Positions 26,052 to 35,118 of a stretch of 64,000 bases of DNA are shown one piece after another. The DNA comes from Hoeflea sp. 108. Its GTDB lineage: Bacteria > Pseudomonadota > Alphaproteobacteria > Rhizobiales > Rhizobiaceae. The position numbers and the translations under genes were made by a program. How positions within the stretch are numbered: position 1 is the stretch's first letter; every line of letters starts with the position of its first letter. A model generated the notes under the pieces. The model searched no databases and was not told the DNA's origin. It saw nothing but the letters and a program-made list of their open reading frames with translations. Location: positions 1,490,839 to 1,554,838 of the forward strand of contig NZ_KB890024.1 in assembly GCF_000372965.1 (NCBI RefSeq), read 5' to 3'.

Positions 26052-26774
26052 ATGGCTGCAAAGCGGCTCACCGCCACAGAACTCGCCGATGCGCTGCAAC
26101 TTCGCACCGGCCATGTCTTCCGCGACCACCAGCGCCTGCAGCGGGCGCTGACGCATGGCAGTGCGCGCAGTGTGCATGCCGGCGTCGACTACGAGCGCTT
26201 CGAATTCCTGGGCGACCGGGTGCTGGGGCTTGCCGTTGCCGACATGCTGCTGGCCGATTTTCCCGACGCGCCCGAGGGCGAGCTTTCGGTCCGGCTGAAC
26301 GCGCTGGTCAACGCCGAGGCGCTGGCCCAGATCGCCGACGAGATCGGCCTTGCCGAACTCATCCGCGCCGGCTCGGAAGTGCGCAACCTTGCCGAGCGCA
26401 AGCGCGTCAACCTGCGCGCCGATGCGCTGGAATCGCTGATCGCCGTCATCTATCTCGACGGCGGGCTGGATGCGGCCAAGCGTTTCATCCACAAATACTG
26501 GGAGCCGAGGGCTAAGGCCGTGGACGCCGCGCGCCGCGACCCCAAGACCGAGCTTCAAGAATGGGCGCACCAGGCAGCCGGTGCCGTTCCCGCTTACAAG
26601 ATCGACAGCCGCACCGGCCCCGACCATGATCCCGTCTTTTCGGTGAGCGTCAGGGTTGGAAATCTTACGCCCGCCACGGGCACCGGCCGCTCCAAGCGCG
26701 AAGCCGAGCAGAATGCGGCCTCCGCGTTGCTCGTGCGCGAGGGCGTCTGGAAAAACGAGGAGACCGCATCGTGA
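26052..26774 (+). CDS. rnc: Ribonuclease III
   Basis: The 240-residue endonuclease cuts double-stranded RNA, including rRNA precursors. The catalytic domain has YERFEFLGDRVLGL and LRADALESLIAVIYLDGG, with the metal-binding Glu and Asp; a double-stranded RNA-binding domain fills about 165-232 (DPKTELQEWAH, GTGRSKREAEQNAA). The gene starts three bases after lepB and its TGA overlaps the GTG of era. Confidence 0.97.
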   Translation: MAAKRLTATELADALQLRTGHVFRDHQRLQRALTHGSARSVHAGVDYERFEFLGDRVLGLAVADMLLADFPDAPEGELSVRLNALVNAEALAQIADEIGLAELIRAGSEVRNLAERKRVNLRADALESLIAVIYLDGGLDAAKRFIHKYWEPRAKAVDAARRDPKTELQEWAHQAAGAVPAYKIDSRTGPDHDPVFSVSVRVGNLTPATGTGRSKREAEQNAASALLVREGVWKNEETAS

Positions 26775-27700
26775 CCGATGCCCCCGAAACCACCACACCC
26801 GAAACCGGCGCCACGCGTTCGGGCTTCGTTGCCCTTCTCGGCGCACCCAATGCCGGCAAGTCGACCCTGGTCAACCAGCTGGTCGGCGCGAAGGTGTCGA
26901 TTGTCACCCACAAGGTGCAGACCACACGGGCTATCGTACGCGGCATCGCCACCCACGATAGCGCCCAGATCGTCTTCGTCGACACACCCGGCATCTTCAA
27001 GCCCAAGCGCCGGCTCGACACGGCGATGGTCACCACCGCTTGGGGCGGTGCCAAGGATGCCGACGTGATCCTGGTGTTGATCGACGCCGAGCGTGGCATC
27101 CGCGGTGACGCGGCTGCCATCCTTGAGCGTCTCAAGGACGTGCGCCAGCCCAAGATGCTGATCCTCAACAAGGTCGACAGGGTGAAGCCTGAAGCGCTTC
27201 TGGCTTTGACTTCGGCTGCCAATGAGCAGGTCGATTTCGAGCGCACCTTCATGGTCTCGGCGCTGACCGGCTCCGGTTGCAAGGACCTGCTCGACTTCCT
27301 GGCCAGGCGCCTGCCGCTGGGCCCCTGGTACTACCCCGAGGACCAGATTTCCGATCTGCCGATGCGCCAACTGGCAGCCGAAATCACCCGCGAGAAGCTG
27401 TATCTCAGGCTGCATCAGGAGCTGCCCTACTCGTCGCATGTCGAGACCGAGAAATGGGAAGAAAAGCCCGACGGCTCGGTGCGCATCGAGCAGGTCATCT
27501 ATGTCGAGCGCGACAGCCAGAAGAAGATCGTTCTCGGCCACAAGGGTGAGACCATCCGCGCCATCGGCCAGGCGGCGCGCATGGAGATCGGTGGCATCCT
27601 CGAACAGAAGGTGCACCTGTTCCTGTTCGTCAAGGTGCGCGAGAACTGGGGCAACGACCCCGAGCGCTACCGCGAAATGGGACTCGACTTCCCGCACTGA
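26771..27700 (+). CDS. era: GTPase Era
   Basis: Era binds the 3' end of 16S rRNA and helps 30S maturation. The 309-residue protein has G1 GAPNAGKST, G2 region HKVQTTR, G3 DTPGIF, G4 NKVD and a C-terminal KH domain with VLGHKGETIRAIG. The GTG start overlaps rnc by four bases. In many relatives recO follows directly; here it is 12.8 kb away. Confidence 0.97.
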   Translation: MTDAPETTTPETGATRSGFVALLGAPNAGKSTLVNQLVGAKVSIVTHKVQTTRAIVRGIATHDSAQIVFVDTPGIFKPKRRLDTAMVTTAWGGAKDADVILVLIDAERGIRGDAAAILERLKDVRQPKMLILNKVDRVKPEALLALTSAANEQVDFERTFMVSALTGSGCKDLLDFLARRLPLGPWYYPEDQISDLPMRQLAAEITREKLYLRLHQELPYSSHVETEKWEEKPDGSVRIEQVIYVERDSQKKIVLGHKGETIRAIGQAARMEIGGILEQKVHLFLFVKVRENWGNDPERYREMGLDFPH

Positions 27701-27730
27701 AGAGGCTTCACAGCCACCTCTTGTCGGCGG

Positions 27731-28237
27731 CTACGCCAATGCGTATCGCAGGACGTGGTTCGGATAGGATTGGTCGCCGATCTGGAACTCGGTGTCGCCG
27801 ACGTTAGCGAAGCCTTTTCTCAGGTAGAAGTCGGTTGCCGTGGTGTTTTCGGCGTTGACCGCGAGCCAAACATCCGGCCGGTCAGTGGACGTGCACCACT
27901 GCAGCGCCGCCGCGAGAAGCCGGCCGCCGGCGCCCGACCCCTGGTGGCGGGGCTGGACATAGAGCTTGACGATTTCCAGGTCGGAGCAGCCTTTGACCGG
28001 CGCCGGCGATCCCAGCGCCATGTGAACGAACCCGTCTATTCCGATGCCGTTCTCCGACACCAGGATGAAGTTGTCGGTCTTCGACAAGATGGCTTCGAAA
28101 TTGGTGGTCGTGAAATGGCTGAGGGCATAGTCGGCGAAGAACGCGTTCACGCCATTGCGAATATAGGTGTTGAGCCAGACTTCGATGCCGATGGCAGCCA
28201 GGCTGGATGCGTCCTCTATTCTGGCATGTTTGATCAT
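27731..28237 (-). CDS. GNAT family N-acetyltransferase
   Basis: The 168-residue acetyltransferase has the CoA-binding motif A region LYVQPRHQGSGAGGRLLAAAL (Q/RxxGxG/A) and the C-terminal NTTATDFYLRKGF. It would move an acetyl group from CoA to an unknown amine. It converges on era with 30 bases between. It marks the first gene of the block between era and recO. Confidence 0.85.
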   Translation of the reverse strand: MIKHARIEDASSLAAIGIEVWLNTYIRNGVNAFFADYALSHFTTTNFEAILSKTDNFILVSENGIGIDGFVHMALGSPAPVKGCSDLEIVKLYVQPRHQGSGAGGRLLAAALQWCTSTDRPDVWLAVNAENTTATDFYLRKGFANVGDTEFQIGDQSYPNHVLRYALA

Positions 28238-28406
28238 CGATGCTTCGCCTTGTTCTGCCGCCGCTTATTCGCACGAAGAAATGGATGGCGACAACCCGAG
28301 ACAAGGACTTGGCGCGGTCCCGGTATTGTCCGTGTTGCCGGAAGGGGCGGCGAGGAATATCCTGTCCCACGCATAGCCTGAACTACGGACACAAGGGGAC
28401 GCTCTC

Positions 28407-28790
28407 TTGAAGGCTGTCGTTCATTCCGACCATGCCATCGAGCAATGGCGCGAAGGCGTCAGCACGCGGATGCTGGTGTCGGCGCAGGCCGGGGCCGATC
28501 AACTCTGCATCTTCGAACAATGGGTGGCGCCGGGAGCCGGCGCGCCGACGCATCATCATTCTGTCGAGGAGGTGCTGATGGTCATTGTTGGCGACGCAGA
28601 ACTGTGGCTGGACGGCACGTCGCTCCGCATGGCAGCGGGGCAGTCTTTTGTCGTGCCTGCGCGCCAAAGGCATGGCTTCCGCAACGTCGGCACGGGCCAG
28701 TTGCACATGCATGCGGTGCTTGTGTCGCCCGAATTCGAGGCGACGCTGGAGAGTACGGGCGAAACGATACGGCGATGGGGGCGGCAATGA
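28407..28790 (+). CDS. Cupin domain protein
   Basis: This 127-residue single-cupin protein has motif 1 with three His and a Glu (THHHSVEEV) and motif 2 (PARQRHGFRN), which would bind one metal ion. A TTG start is used: AGGGGA lies eight bases upstream and no ATG fits. The stop overlaps the start of the downstream DSD1-family gene (ATGA), so they are coupled and likely act in one pathway. The substrate is not evident. Confidence 0.78.
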   Translation: MKAVVHSDHAIEQWREGVSTRMLVSAQAGADQLCIFEQWVAPGAGAPTHHHSVEEVLMVIVGDAELWLDGTSLRMAAGQSFVVPARQRHGFRNVGTGQLHMHAVLVSPEFEATLESTGETIRRWGRQ

Positions 28791-29923
28791 ACGCAGCCGG
28801 CAGGCTGGCGAGCCTCCAGACGCCGAGCCTCGTTCTCGACGAGACGATCATGCTCCGCAACATCGCCCGCCTTGACGACAAGCTGGCGCGGCTCGGCGTC
28901 GCCGGACGCCCGCATCTCAAGACAGTGAAGTCGGTCGACGCCGCCCGGCGCGTGATGCGCAAGGCGAAGGCTGCCACCGTCTCGACGCTGCGGGAAGCGG
29001 AAGTGTTCTTCGACGCGGGCATCAAGGACATTCTCTATTGCGTCGGGATAACACCGCAGAAGCTGCCGCGCGTTCTGGCGCTGCATGCCAGGGGCTGCGA
29101 GGCGATCGTGATCCTCGATTCGCTTGCGCAGGCGCACGCCGTTGCCGAGGCTTCGCGCGCCGCCGACCACGCGATCCCGGTGCTGATCGAGATCGACTGC
29201 GACGGCCACCGCTCCGGGTTGAACCCCGATGACCCGGCGCTGGTGGAGATCGGCCGGGTGCTTGCCCGGGGTGGCGCGGAACTGCGCGGCGTGATCACCC
29301 ATGCCGGTGAAAGCTATGGCGCGCACAGCGAGGCCGAGCTGGTCGACTTTGCCGAGCGCGAGCGCGATGCGGTGCTGGCCGCCGCGCGCGCCCTTAAGGA
29401 CGTCGGCCTGCCTTGCCCGGTGCGCAGCGTCGGCTCGACGCCGACAGCACATTTCGCCCGCGACCTGAGCGGCGTGACGGAGGTGAGGGCAGGTGTTTAT
29501 GTGCTGTTCGACCTCGTCCAGGCCGGCATCGGCGTTTGTCGGCTCGAGGATATCGCCGTGTCGGTGCTGACAACCGTGATCGGCCATCAGAGGGAACGCG
29601 GCTGGATCATGATCGATGCCGGCTGGATGGCGCTGTCGCGCGATCGCGGCACGGCGAGCCAGCAGGTCGACCAGGGGTATGGCGTGGTCTGCGATATCGA
29701 GGGCAGGGCGCTCGGCGGGCTGATCGTCACCGGCACCAACCAGGAGCATGGCATCGTGACCCTCAGGCCCGGAGCGTCGGGCGCGGTGCCGGATATCCCT
29801 GTTGGAACGATGCTGCGCATCCTGCCCAACCACGCCTGCGCGACGGCCGCCCAGTTTGACGGCTTCGAGGTGCTGACGGCGGATGGCGGGCTGGCGCATT
29901 GGCCGCGCTTTCGCGGTTGGTGA
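28787..29923 (+). CDS. DSD1-family PLP enzyme (D-threonine aldolase / D-serine dehydratase-like)
   Basis: The 378-residue protein has the alanine-racemase-like barrel with PLP Lys in GRPHLKTVKS and a C-terminal domain with the metal-binding PNHACAT motif (His and Cys for zinc or manganese). This pairing marks the D-threonine aldolase, D-3-hydroxyaspartate aldolase and eukaryotic-type D-serine dehydratase group. It would act on a beta-hydroxy D-amino acid. The upstream frame extends into the cupin gene; ATG at 28787 is favoured by coupling and by domain start. Confidence 0.85.
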   Translation: MNAAGRLASLQTPSLVLDETIMLRNIARLDDKLARLGVAGRPHLKTVKSVDAARRVMRKAKAATVSTLREAEVFFDAGIKDILYCVGITPQKLPRVLALHARGCEAIVILDSLAQAHAVAEASRAADHAIPVLIEIDCDGHRSGLNPDDPALVEIGRVLARGGAELRGVITHAGESYGAHSEAELVDFAERERDAVLAAARALKDVGLPCPVRSVGSTPTAHFARDLSGVTEVRAGVYVLFDLVQAGIGVCRLEDIAVSVLTTVIGHQRERGWIMIDAGWMALSRDRGTASQQVDQGYGVVCDIEGRALGGLIVTGTNQEHGIVTLRPGASGAVPDIPVGTMLRILPNHACATAAQFDGFEVLTADGGLAHWPRFRGW

Positions 29924-29959
29924 GGCCCCGTCGCTGTTGCGGTTTGGCCGAGGCGCTTT

Positions 29960-30616
29960 CTACAGTACCTGCAGCCCGAGATTGCGCAGAAGATCGGTGG
30001 CCTGGCCTTTCGAGATCACCGCCCCCTTCAGGAAGGCAGCCTCGTTGAGCTTCAGCGGGCCGAGATCACAGCCGCGCAGGTCCGCCTTCTGGAAGTTGCA
30101 GAGCCGCAGGGCCGTGCCACGCAGGCTGCAGCCGTCGAAGACCGCCTCGCGGAAATCGCAGTCCCTGAGATCGGCATCGCCGAAATCGATGTTTTCGAGC
30201 GTCTTCCGGCGAAACGAAACGCCTGAGAGGAAGATGCTGACAAGCAGGCACGCCTGAAATTCGATGCCGTTCATCGAGCAGTCGGCGAAGGTTGCGCCAG
30301 TGAGCTTGCTCTGGCTGAAGCGTGCAGCGTTCAGCCGCGAACGGGTCCAGTCGGTATTGGCGAGGTCGCAGCCGTGAAACTGGGCGTCGACCGCATCGAT
30401 GGCTGTGAGCCGCGCGCCGGCCATGCGGCAGTTGAGCCAACGGGTGTCCGTGAGTGTTGCCGCCGACAGGTCGGCGCCGGTCAGATTGCAGTCGGCGAGC
30501 TCGCAGCCGTTGAGATCGAGCCGCGCAAGATCGTTGCCTGCCAGTTGCAGGCCTTTGAACGAGCGCTGCCCAAGGGCGAGTTGGTCGGCGAATGAGGTGG
30601 GGTGTGGTTCGTTCAT
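29960..30616 (-). CDS. Pentapeptide repeat protein
   Basis: The 218-residue protein consists of A/C-D/N-L/F-x-x repeats (for example CELADCNLTGADLS and FGDADLRDCDFREAVFDG) forming a right-handed beta helix of roughly 30-35 repeats with a break near residue 125. Some such proteins mimic DNA and shield gyrase from quinolones, but nothing here shows that role. It ends near the serine hydrolase pseudogene on the same strand. Confidence 0.85.
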   Translation of the reverse strand: MNEPHPTSFADQLALGQRSFKGLQLAGNDLARLDLNGCELADCNLTGADLSAATLTDTRWLNCRMAGARLTAIDAVDAQFHGCDLANTDWTRSRLNAARFSQSKLTGATFADCSMNGIEFQACLLVSIFLSGVSFRRKTLENIDFGDADLRDCDFREAVFDGCSLRGTALRLCNFQKADLRGCDLGPLKLNEAAFLKGAVISKGQATDLLRNLGLQVL

Positions 30617-30637
30617 GAGGCTGTAGGTGGCAAAGGC

Positions 30638-31674
30638 TCAGGCGATGGCGGCAAAGGTTGGCGTCTCGGCAAGTACCTGCTCCATGATGGACACCATGGC
30701 GCCGCGCGCTTCACGGTTGGTGGTGAAACCTGAAATGGCGATGCCCGAGGCTGGCGAATAGTAGGCCGCCGTTCCCCAGAAGCCGAGATGCGAATGGCAA
30801 TCGGCCTCGCCGACGCGGCTGACGGCGATGCCGAGGCGGTAGGTCTCGGTCCCTTCGTGGGGGCCGGTCGAGAGCATCTGGCGAAGCGTTGCCGGACTGT
30901 CGAAAACCCGGCCTTCGAACAGGGCGGCGAAGACTGTGGCAAGGTCACGCGCCGACATGACCAGCCCGCCACCGCCATAGGGTCCATCGACGCGCTGACG
31001 TCGGTTGCGTCGATCTCACCGAGAAACTGGTGCGCTCGGGGCTCGATTTCTTCCGGCTGGGGTTCCGCGATCTCCCACCAGGTCGAAGTGAGGCCGAGCC
31101 AGTCGAATGACATCTGGCGCCGAACCGTGGCTGCCAGCGTCTCGCCCGAGATACGCTCGATGATGTCGCCCAGCAGGATGTAGCCGGTATCGGAATAGCG
31201 GAAGCGGCGGCCGGCCTCGCTCAAGGGTGGCGAATATTGGACCGCGAGGCGGACTTGCTCCTCGCGCGTCCAGAAACGCGCCGGCTCGCGAAGGACGGTC
31301 TCGAAATAGCGAGGGTCGTCGGCATGGTCGTTCAGCCCGGCGCTGTGGTTCAGAAGCTGGCGGACCGAAATCTTGCCCGTTCGGTATCCCGCGCCCGAGA
31401 GAAGCTCGTTCAATAGGGGCGTGAGCAACGGAGCGATGGGGCCGTCGAGGTCGACGAGGCCTTGTTCCCACAGGCGCAGGACCGTGGCGGCGACGAAGGT
31501 CTTGGTGTTGCTCGCCACCCGCAGCGGCGTGTCCACCGTAAGCGGCCTGCCGGCAACGCTGTCGGCCATACCTGACGAAATGCCCCAGGGTTGCTTGAGC
31601 CCCTTGCCGGTAGCGTAGAGAGCCATGGCAGCCGGTTGTCGGCCCAGCATTGCGGCAAGATCGTCGCGGTTCAT
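30638..31674 (-). pseudogene. Serine hydrolase (beta-lactamase/class C-like), frameshifted
   Basis: The N-terminal frame (from MNRDDLAAM at 31674) carries the SxxK motif in ASNTKTF and the YxN-type motif in FRYSDTGY. It loses homology after SASMDP; the continuation YGGGGLVMSARDLATVF with the HxG motif SHLGFWG lies in the next frame to 30638. The two frames join within a few bases of 30980-30985, consistent with loss of one base near GACCC. The intact protein would have about 345 residues and resemble penicillin-binding-protein-like esterases. It is either a recent pseudogene or a sequencing error. Confidence 0.85.
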
Positions 31675-31861
31675 GCAATTCCCCTCGGCATCGCTGCCAG
31701 CATGGTGATTCCCGGCGGACACTCTGGCGCCTTGCAGCCGGCGAGCGATAGCGCCAGCTTGCCTGGGCGCATGGCCAGATGCCCAGATTCAGCGTAGCCG
31801 GCTGTTTTCGTTGCCGAACCGGCCGAGACCGAGGTTGCCGAAGCAACAAAACTGTTTGACT

Positions 31862-31882
31862 CTATCCCCTCCAGGGGGATAG
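31862..31882. promoter_or_regulatory. CsoR/RcnR-type operator
   Basis: Perfect 8-base arms CTATCCCC and GGGGATAG around TCCAG end nine bases before the start of the metal sensor gene. AT-flanked G/C tracts in dyad symmetry are the typical target of CsoR/RcnR/InrS repressors, so this is very likely the autoregulatory site for the sensor and the exporter behind it. Confidence 0.72.
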
Positions 31883-31891
31883 CAATCATGC

Positions 31892-32173
31892 ATGTCCGAT
31901 CACACGCATACCCACGCTACCCATCCTGAGACGCTCAAGCGGCTGAAGCGGGCCGAGGGGCATCTGCGCGGCGTCATCGCCATGATCGAGGCCGGGCGGC
32001 CTTGTCTGGATGTCGCCCAGCAGTTGCATGCCGTCGAAAAGGCGGTCGGCCAGGCCAAGCGCACGCTGATCCAGGATCATCTCGACCATTGCCTCGAGGA
32101 GGCGGTCGGACCGCTGCCGCGCGAGCAGCGGCAGTCGATCGACGAGTTCAAGGAAATCACCAAGTACCTCTGA
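31892..32173 (+). CDS. Metal-sensing repressor, CsoR/RcnR/InrS family, probably nickel or cobalt
   Basis: The 93-residue all-helical DUF156 protein has a His-rich N-terminus (His 4, 6, 8 and 11) and the metal residues Cys 38, His 63 and Cys 67 at the family spacing of 25 and 4. The H-C-H-C fingerprint equals that of the nickel sensor InrS; copper CsoR lacks the N-terminal His and RcnR has His in the last place. It would bind its GC-tract operator as a tetramer and let go on metal binding. The neighbour, an NreB-like exporter with a His-rich tail, supports nickel or cobalt. Confidence 0.85.
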   Translation: MSDHTHTHATHPETLKRLKRAEGHLRGVIAMIEAGRPCLDVAQQLHAVEKAVGQAKRTLIQDHLDHCLEEAVGPLPREQRQSIDEFKEITKYL

Positions 32174-32227
32174 GCATGGCCCCGGCTTCCGCCGAGTTGC
32201 CTTGCCAGACGCCGAAAGCCGCCTGTA

Positions 32228-33556
32228 ATGCTGCAGATCCTGTCCAACCGCACCTATCGCCATCTTTTCGCCGCCCAGTTGATCGCGCTGGTCGGCACTG
32301 GCCTCGCCACGGTGGCGCTGGGGCTTTTGGCCTACGATCTGGCCGGGCCCGATGCTGGCGTCGTGCTTGGCACGGCGCTTGCGATCAAGATGACCGCCTT
32401 CGTCGTTATCGCGCCGGTTGCCGCCGCACTTGCCGAGAGGCTGCCGCGGCGCTTGATGCTGGTCTGCCTCGACCTCGTTCGGGCGGGCGTGGTGCTGATT
32501 TTGCCGTTCGTATCGGAGGTGTGGCAGGTCTATGTGCTGATCTTCGTGCTGCAATCGGCGTCTGCCGGCTTCACGCCGGCGTTCCAGGCGACCATTCCCG
32601 ACGTGCTGCCCGACGAGAAGGACTATACGCGCGCGCTGTCGCTGACGCGGCTCGCCTATGATCTCGAAAGCCTTGTCAGCCCGATCCTGGCGGCGGCACT
32701 GCTGACGGTGGTGAGCTTCCATAGCCTGTTTGCCGGCACGGTGGTGGGCTTCCTCGCATCCGCGGCACTTGTTGTTTCAGTGAAGTTGCCGAGCAGGCTG
32801 GCATCAGGGCAGGGCGGCATCTACGAGCGGACGACGCGCGGGCTGCGCATCTATCTGGCGACACCGCGTCTGCGGGGGCTTCTGGCCGTCGGCATGGCGG
32901 TGGCCGCCTCGGGTGCGATGGTGATCGTCAACACCGTCGTCATTGTCCAGGGCGAGTTCGGCCTCGACCAGCAGGCGACCGCCATGGCGCTCGCGGCCTA
33001 TGGCGGCGGCTCGATGGTGGCGGCACTGATGCTGCCGAGGTTTCTCGACCGCATTTCCGACCGCACGATCATGCTGGCGGGCATCGCACTGGTCGCGGCA
33101 GGGCTGCTGTGTGGCACGCTGGTCCGCGGCTATGACGGGCTGCTGCCGCTGTGGTTCGCGCTCGGGCTCGGCTATTCGCTGGCCCAGACGCCGGGTGGCC
33201 GCCTGATCCGGCGCTCGTCGCGGGCGGAGGATCGGCCCGCCTTGTTTGCTGCGCAGTTCGCGCTGTCCCATGCCTGCTGGCTGATCACATATCCCCTGGC
33301 CGGTTGGCTGGGTGCGACCGTCGGCCTGACAGCCGCCTTTGCCGTCATGGCCACGGTTGCGGCAGCTTCCACTGTTGCGGCGCTGGTCGTCTGGCCTGTC
33401 GCCGATCCCGACGTCCTGGGCCATCATCACCACGATCTGGCCGACGACGATCCGCATTGGGTCGAAGGCGGGCATCGCCATGGCCACGGCCATGCCCATA
33501 GCTTCGTCATCGATCCGCTGCACCGCCACTGGCCGCGCGAGGTGGAGGCAGGCTGA
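32228..33556 (+). CDS. NreB-like MFS metal exporter with His-rich C-terminus
   Basis: The 442-residue protein has 12 predicted transmembrane helices, starting YRHLFAAQLIALVGTGLATVA, and the enterobactin-exporter/NreB type of MFS sequence. The last 45 residues are cytoplasmic and contain a HHHH cluster, HRHGHGHAH and further His. This matches NreB, a nickel resistance permease. It follows the metal sensor by 54 bases and is probably repressed by it. Cobalt or another divalent metal is possible. Confidence 0.83.
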   Translation: MLQILSNRTYRHLFAAQLIALVGTGLATVALGLLAYDLAGPDAGVVLGTALAIKMTAFVVIAPVAAALAERLPRRLMLVCLDLVRAGVVLILPFVSEVWQVYVLIFVLQSASAGFTPAFQATIPDVLPDEKDYTRALSLTRLAYDLESLVSPILAAALLTVVSFHSLFAGTVVGFLASAALVVSVKLPSRLASGQGGIYERTTRGLRIYLATPRLRGLLAVGMAVAASGAMVIVNTVVIVQGEFGLDQQATAMALAAYGGGSMVAALMLPRFLDRISDRTIMLAGIALVAAGLLCGTLVRGYDGLLPLWFALGLGYSLAQTPGGRLIRRSSRAEDRPALFAAQFALSHACWLITYPLAGWLGATVGLTAAFAVMATVAAASTVAALVVWPVADPDVLGHHHHDLADDDPHWVEGGHRHGHGHAHSFVIDPLHRHWPREVEAG

Positions 33557-33571
33557 GGCTGGCTTAGCGCT

Positions 33572-34123
33572 TCATTCCATCGACGGCGAACTGCCGAGCG
33601 ATAGTGCCAGCTTGCGCAGAAGCCCCGCCAATTGCGCCTGCTCGTCCCAGGTCAGGCCCTCCAGCATCAGCGTCTCGACCGCCATGTCGGCCTCGAAGGC
33701 CTCGCGGGCGCGGGCGAGGCCTTCTTCCGTTAGTTCTACGGGCAGGCTGCGGCCGTCGCCCTCCGAACTGACCTGCCTGACGAGGCCTGCCTTGAGCAGC
33801 TTGACGATGCGGTTGGTGGCGCCTCCCGACGAGATCATCATGGATTTGTAGAGCTCGGTCGGGCGCAGCCGATAGGGCGGGCCCGAGCGCAGCAGTGTGA
33901 ACACGACGTCCGCCTCGCCGGTGTCGAGCCCGTAGGAGGCGAAGACCGCTTCGATCTTGGGCCGGGCGGCAAGCGTGATCCAGCGGGCACGGCCGAGGAT
34001 CGCCATGCCGCGCGTGTCGAGATGGGGCAGCTCCCTTGCCCACTGCGCCCGGCGCGCGTCGATGCCGTCCAGCAGGCCGTCGCCAGCCAGCTCCCCGATA
34101 TTTTCGTCGAGATGTCTTGACAC
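33572..34123 (-). CDS. MarR family transcriptional regulator
   Basis: The 183-residue protein has the winged helix-turn-helix with DVVFTLLRSG, RPTELYKSMMISSGGATNRIVKLLKAGLV and the wing EGDGRSLPVELTEEG. The best start is GTG at 34123, since upstream codons run through the divergent operator. It is divergent from the EamA transporter gene with a palindrome between, so it most likely represses that gene and itself. The ligand is unknown. Confidence 0.85.
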   Translation of the reverse strand: MSRHLDENIGELAGDGLLDGIDARRAQWARELPHLDTRGMAILGRARWITLAARPKIEAVFASYGLDTGEADVVFTLLRSGPPYRLRPTELYKSMMISSGGATNRIVKLLKAGLVRQVSSEGDGRSLPVELTEEGLARAREAFEADMAVETLMLEGLTWDEQAQLAGLLRKLALSLGSSPSME

Positions 34124-34159
34124 TAAGATAATTCCATCATTTATCTTAATCGTAAGATA
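34124..34159. promoter_or_regulatory. MarR-type operator, palindrome plus extra half site
   Basis: TATCTTA at 34142 and TAAGATA at 34153 form a perfect 18-base dyad with four central bases. A third TAAGATA copy at 34124 overlaps the start of the marR gene. The dyad ends 14 bases before the transporter start codon. Binding there would silence both divergent genes. Confidence 0.72.
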
Positions 34160-34173
34160 TCTGGAGGTTGACC

Positions 34174-35088
34174 ATGACGCAACAGGAAGTTCTTCGGCTG
34201 CCGGTGGCATATGCGGCGCGCTCGCCGCTGGTTCTTTTGGCGTTGTGCGGCCTCGTCTTCGCCACCCGCATCATGATTTCGAAGGCGGCGCTGAATGCCG
34301 GCATGCAGCCGTTCCAGCTGGCGCTGGTCGCCAATGTCGGCGCCGGCCTGATCCTTCTGCCGCTGTTGGCGGCTTCAGGGCAGGGCATCCCGCACCAGTG
34401 CAGCCACCTTGTGCTCTATCTGGTGCTCGGCATCATCAGCTTCACCATCCCGACCGTGCTCGGCTACTACATCGTCGACCGCGTCGGGCCGGCCTACACC
34501 TCGACCGTCTATTCACTGTCGCCTCTGCTGACGATGAGCTTCGCCGCCGGGCTCGGCATCGAGCGCATGTATCTAAGGCGTTTCGCCGGCATCCTCATAG
34601 GTTTGGCGGGCATGGCTGCACTGGTGCAGCAGCAGATGGCCGAGATCGACTTTTCGCAGACCGTCTGGGTGCTGCTCGGCATCATCATCCCGGCCTGCGC
34701 CGCCGCCGGCAACATCATCCGCTCGGCCTATTGGCCCAAGGGTTCGTCGGCGCTCGCCTTCTCTTGCGGTATCCTGCTGAGTTCCAGCCTGATGGTTGCG
34801 CTGGTGGCGCCGTTTTTCGAAGCGCCGTCGAGCTGGGTCTTCCTTGACCGCGACATCCTGTTCTGGATCGGCTGCATGGTCGCCACCTCGGCCTCGTCTT
34901 ACCTGCTCAATTTCCGTCTGCAGGAAATCGGCGGGCCGGTGTTCTTCAGCCAGCTCGGCTACTGGGGCACGGGCTTCGGCGTAGTGCTGGCGGCCTTCCT
35001 GTTCAACGACGTGCTGACCATCCTGTCGATCGTGGGACTGGCGGCGATCATCGCCGGCGGGGTGCTGGCCAACCGCCGGCGCGCCTGA
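34174..35088 (+). CDS. EamA/DMT family transporter
   Basis: The 304-residue inner membrane protein has ten predicted transmembrane helices in two EamA halves. ATG at 34174 follows GGAGG by eight bases. The family moves small metabolites, amino acids or drugs; the substrate cannot be read. Control by the divergent MarR protein suggests efflux of a compound sensed by it. Confidence 0.85.
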   Translation: MTQQEVLRLPVAYAARSPLVLLALCGLVFATRIMISKAALNAGMQPFQLALVANVGAGLILLPLLAASGQGIPHQCSHLVLYLVLGIISFTIPTVLGYYIVDRVGPAYTSTVYSLSPLLTMSFAAGLGIERMYLRRFAGILIGLAGMAALVQQQMAEIDFSQTVWVLLGIIIPACAAAGNIIRSAYWPKGSSALAFSCGILLSSSLMVALVAPFFEAPSSWVFLDRDILFWIGCMVATSASSYLLNFRLQEIGGPVFFSQLGYWGTGFGVVLAAFLFNDVLTILSIVGLAAIIAGGVLANRRRA

Positions 35089-35118
35089 TCAATTCAAGCT
35101 TCAACGAGGAGAAAAAGA

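Noticed and set aside
25185..26846. A 553-codon minus-strand frame
   Set aside because: It runs opposite lepB and rnc; both of those have clear motifs and coupling.
31671..31889. A 72-codon minus-strand frame before the serine hydrolase
   Set aside because: It begins within the metal operator, has no ribosome binding site and no domain.
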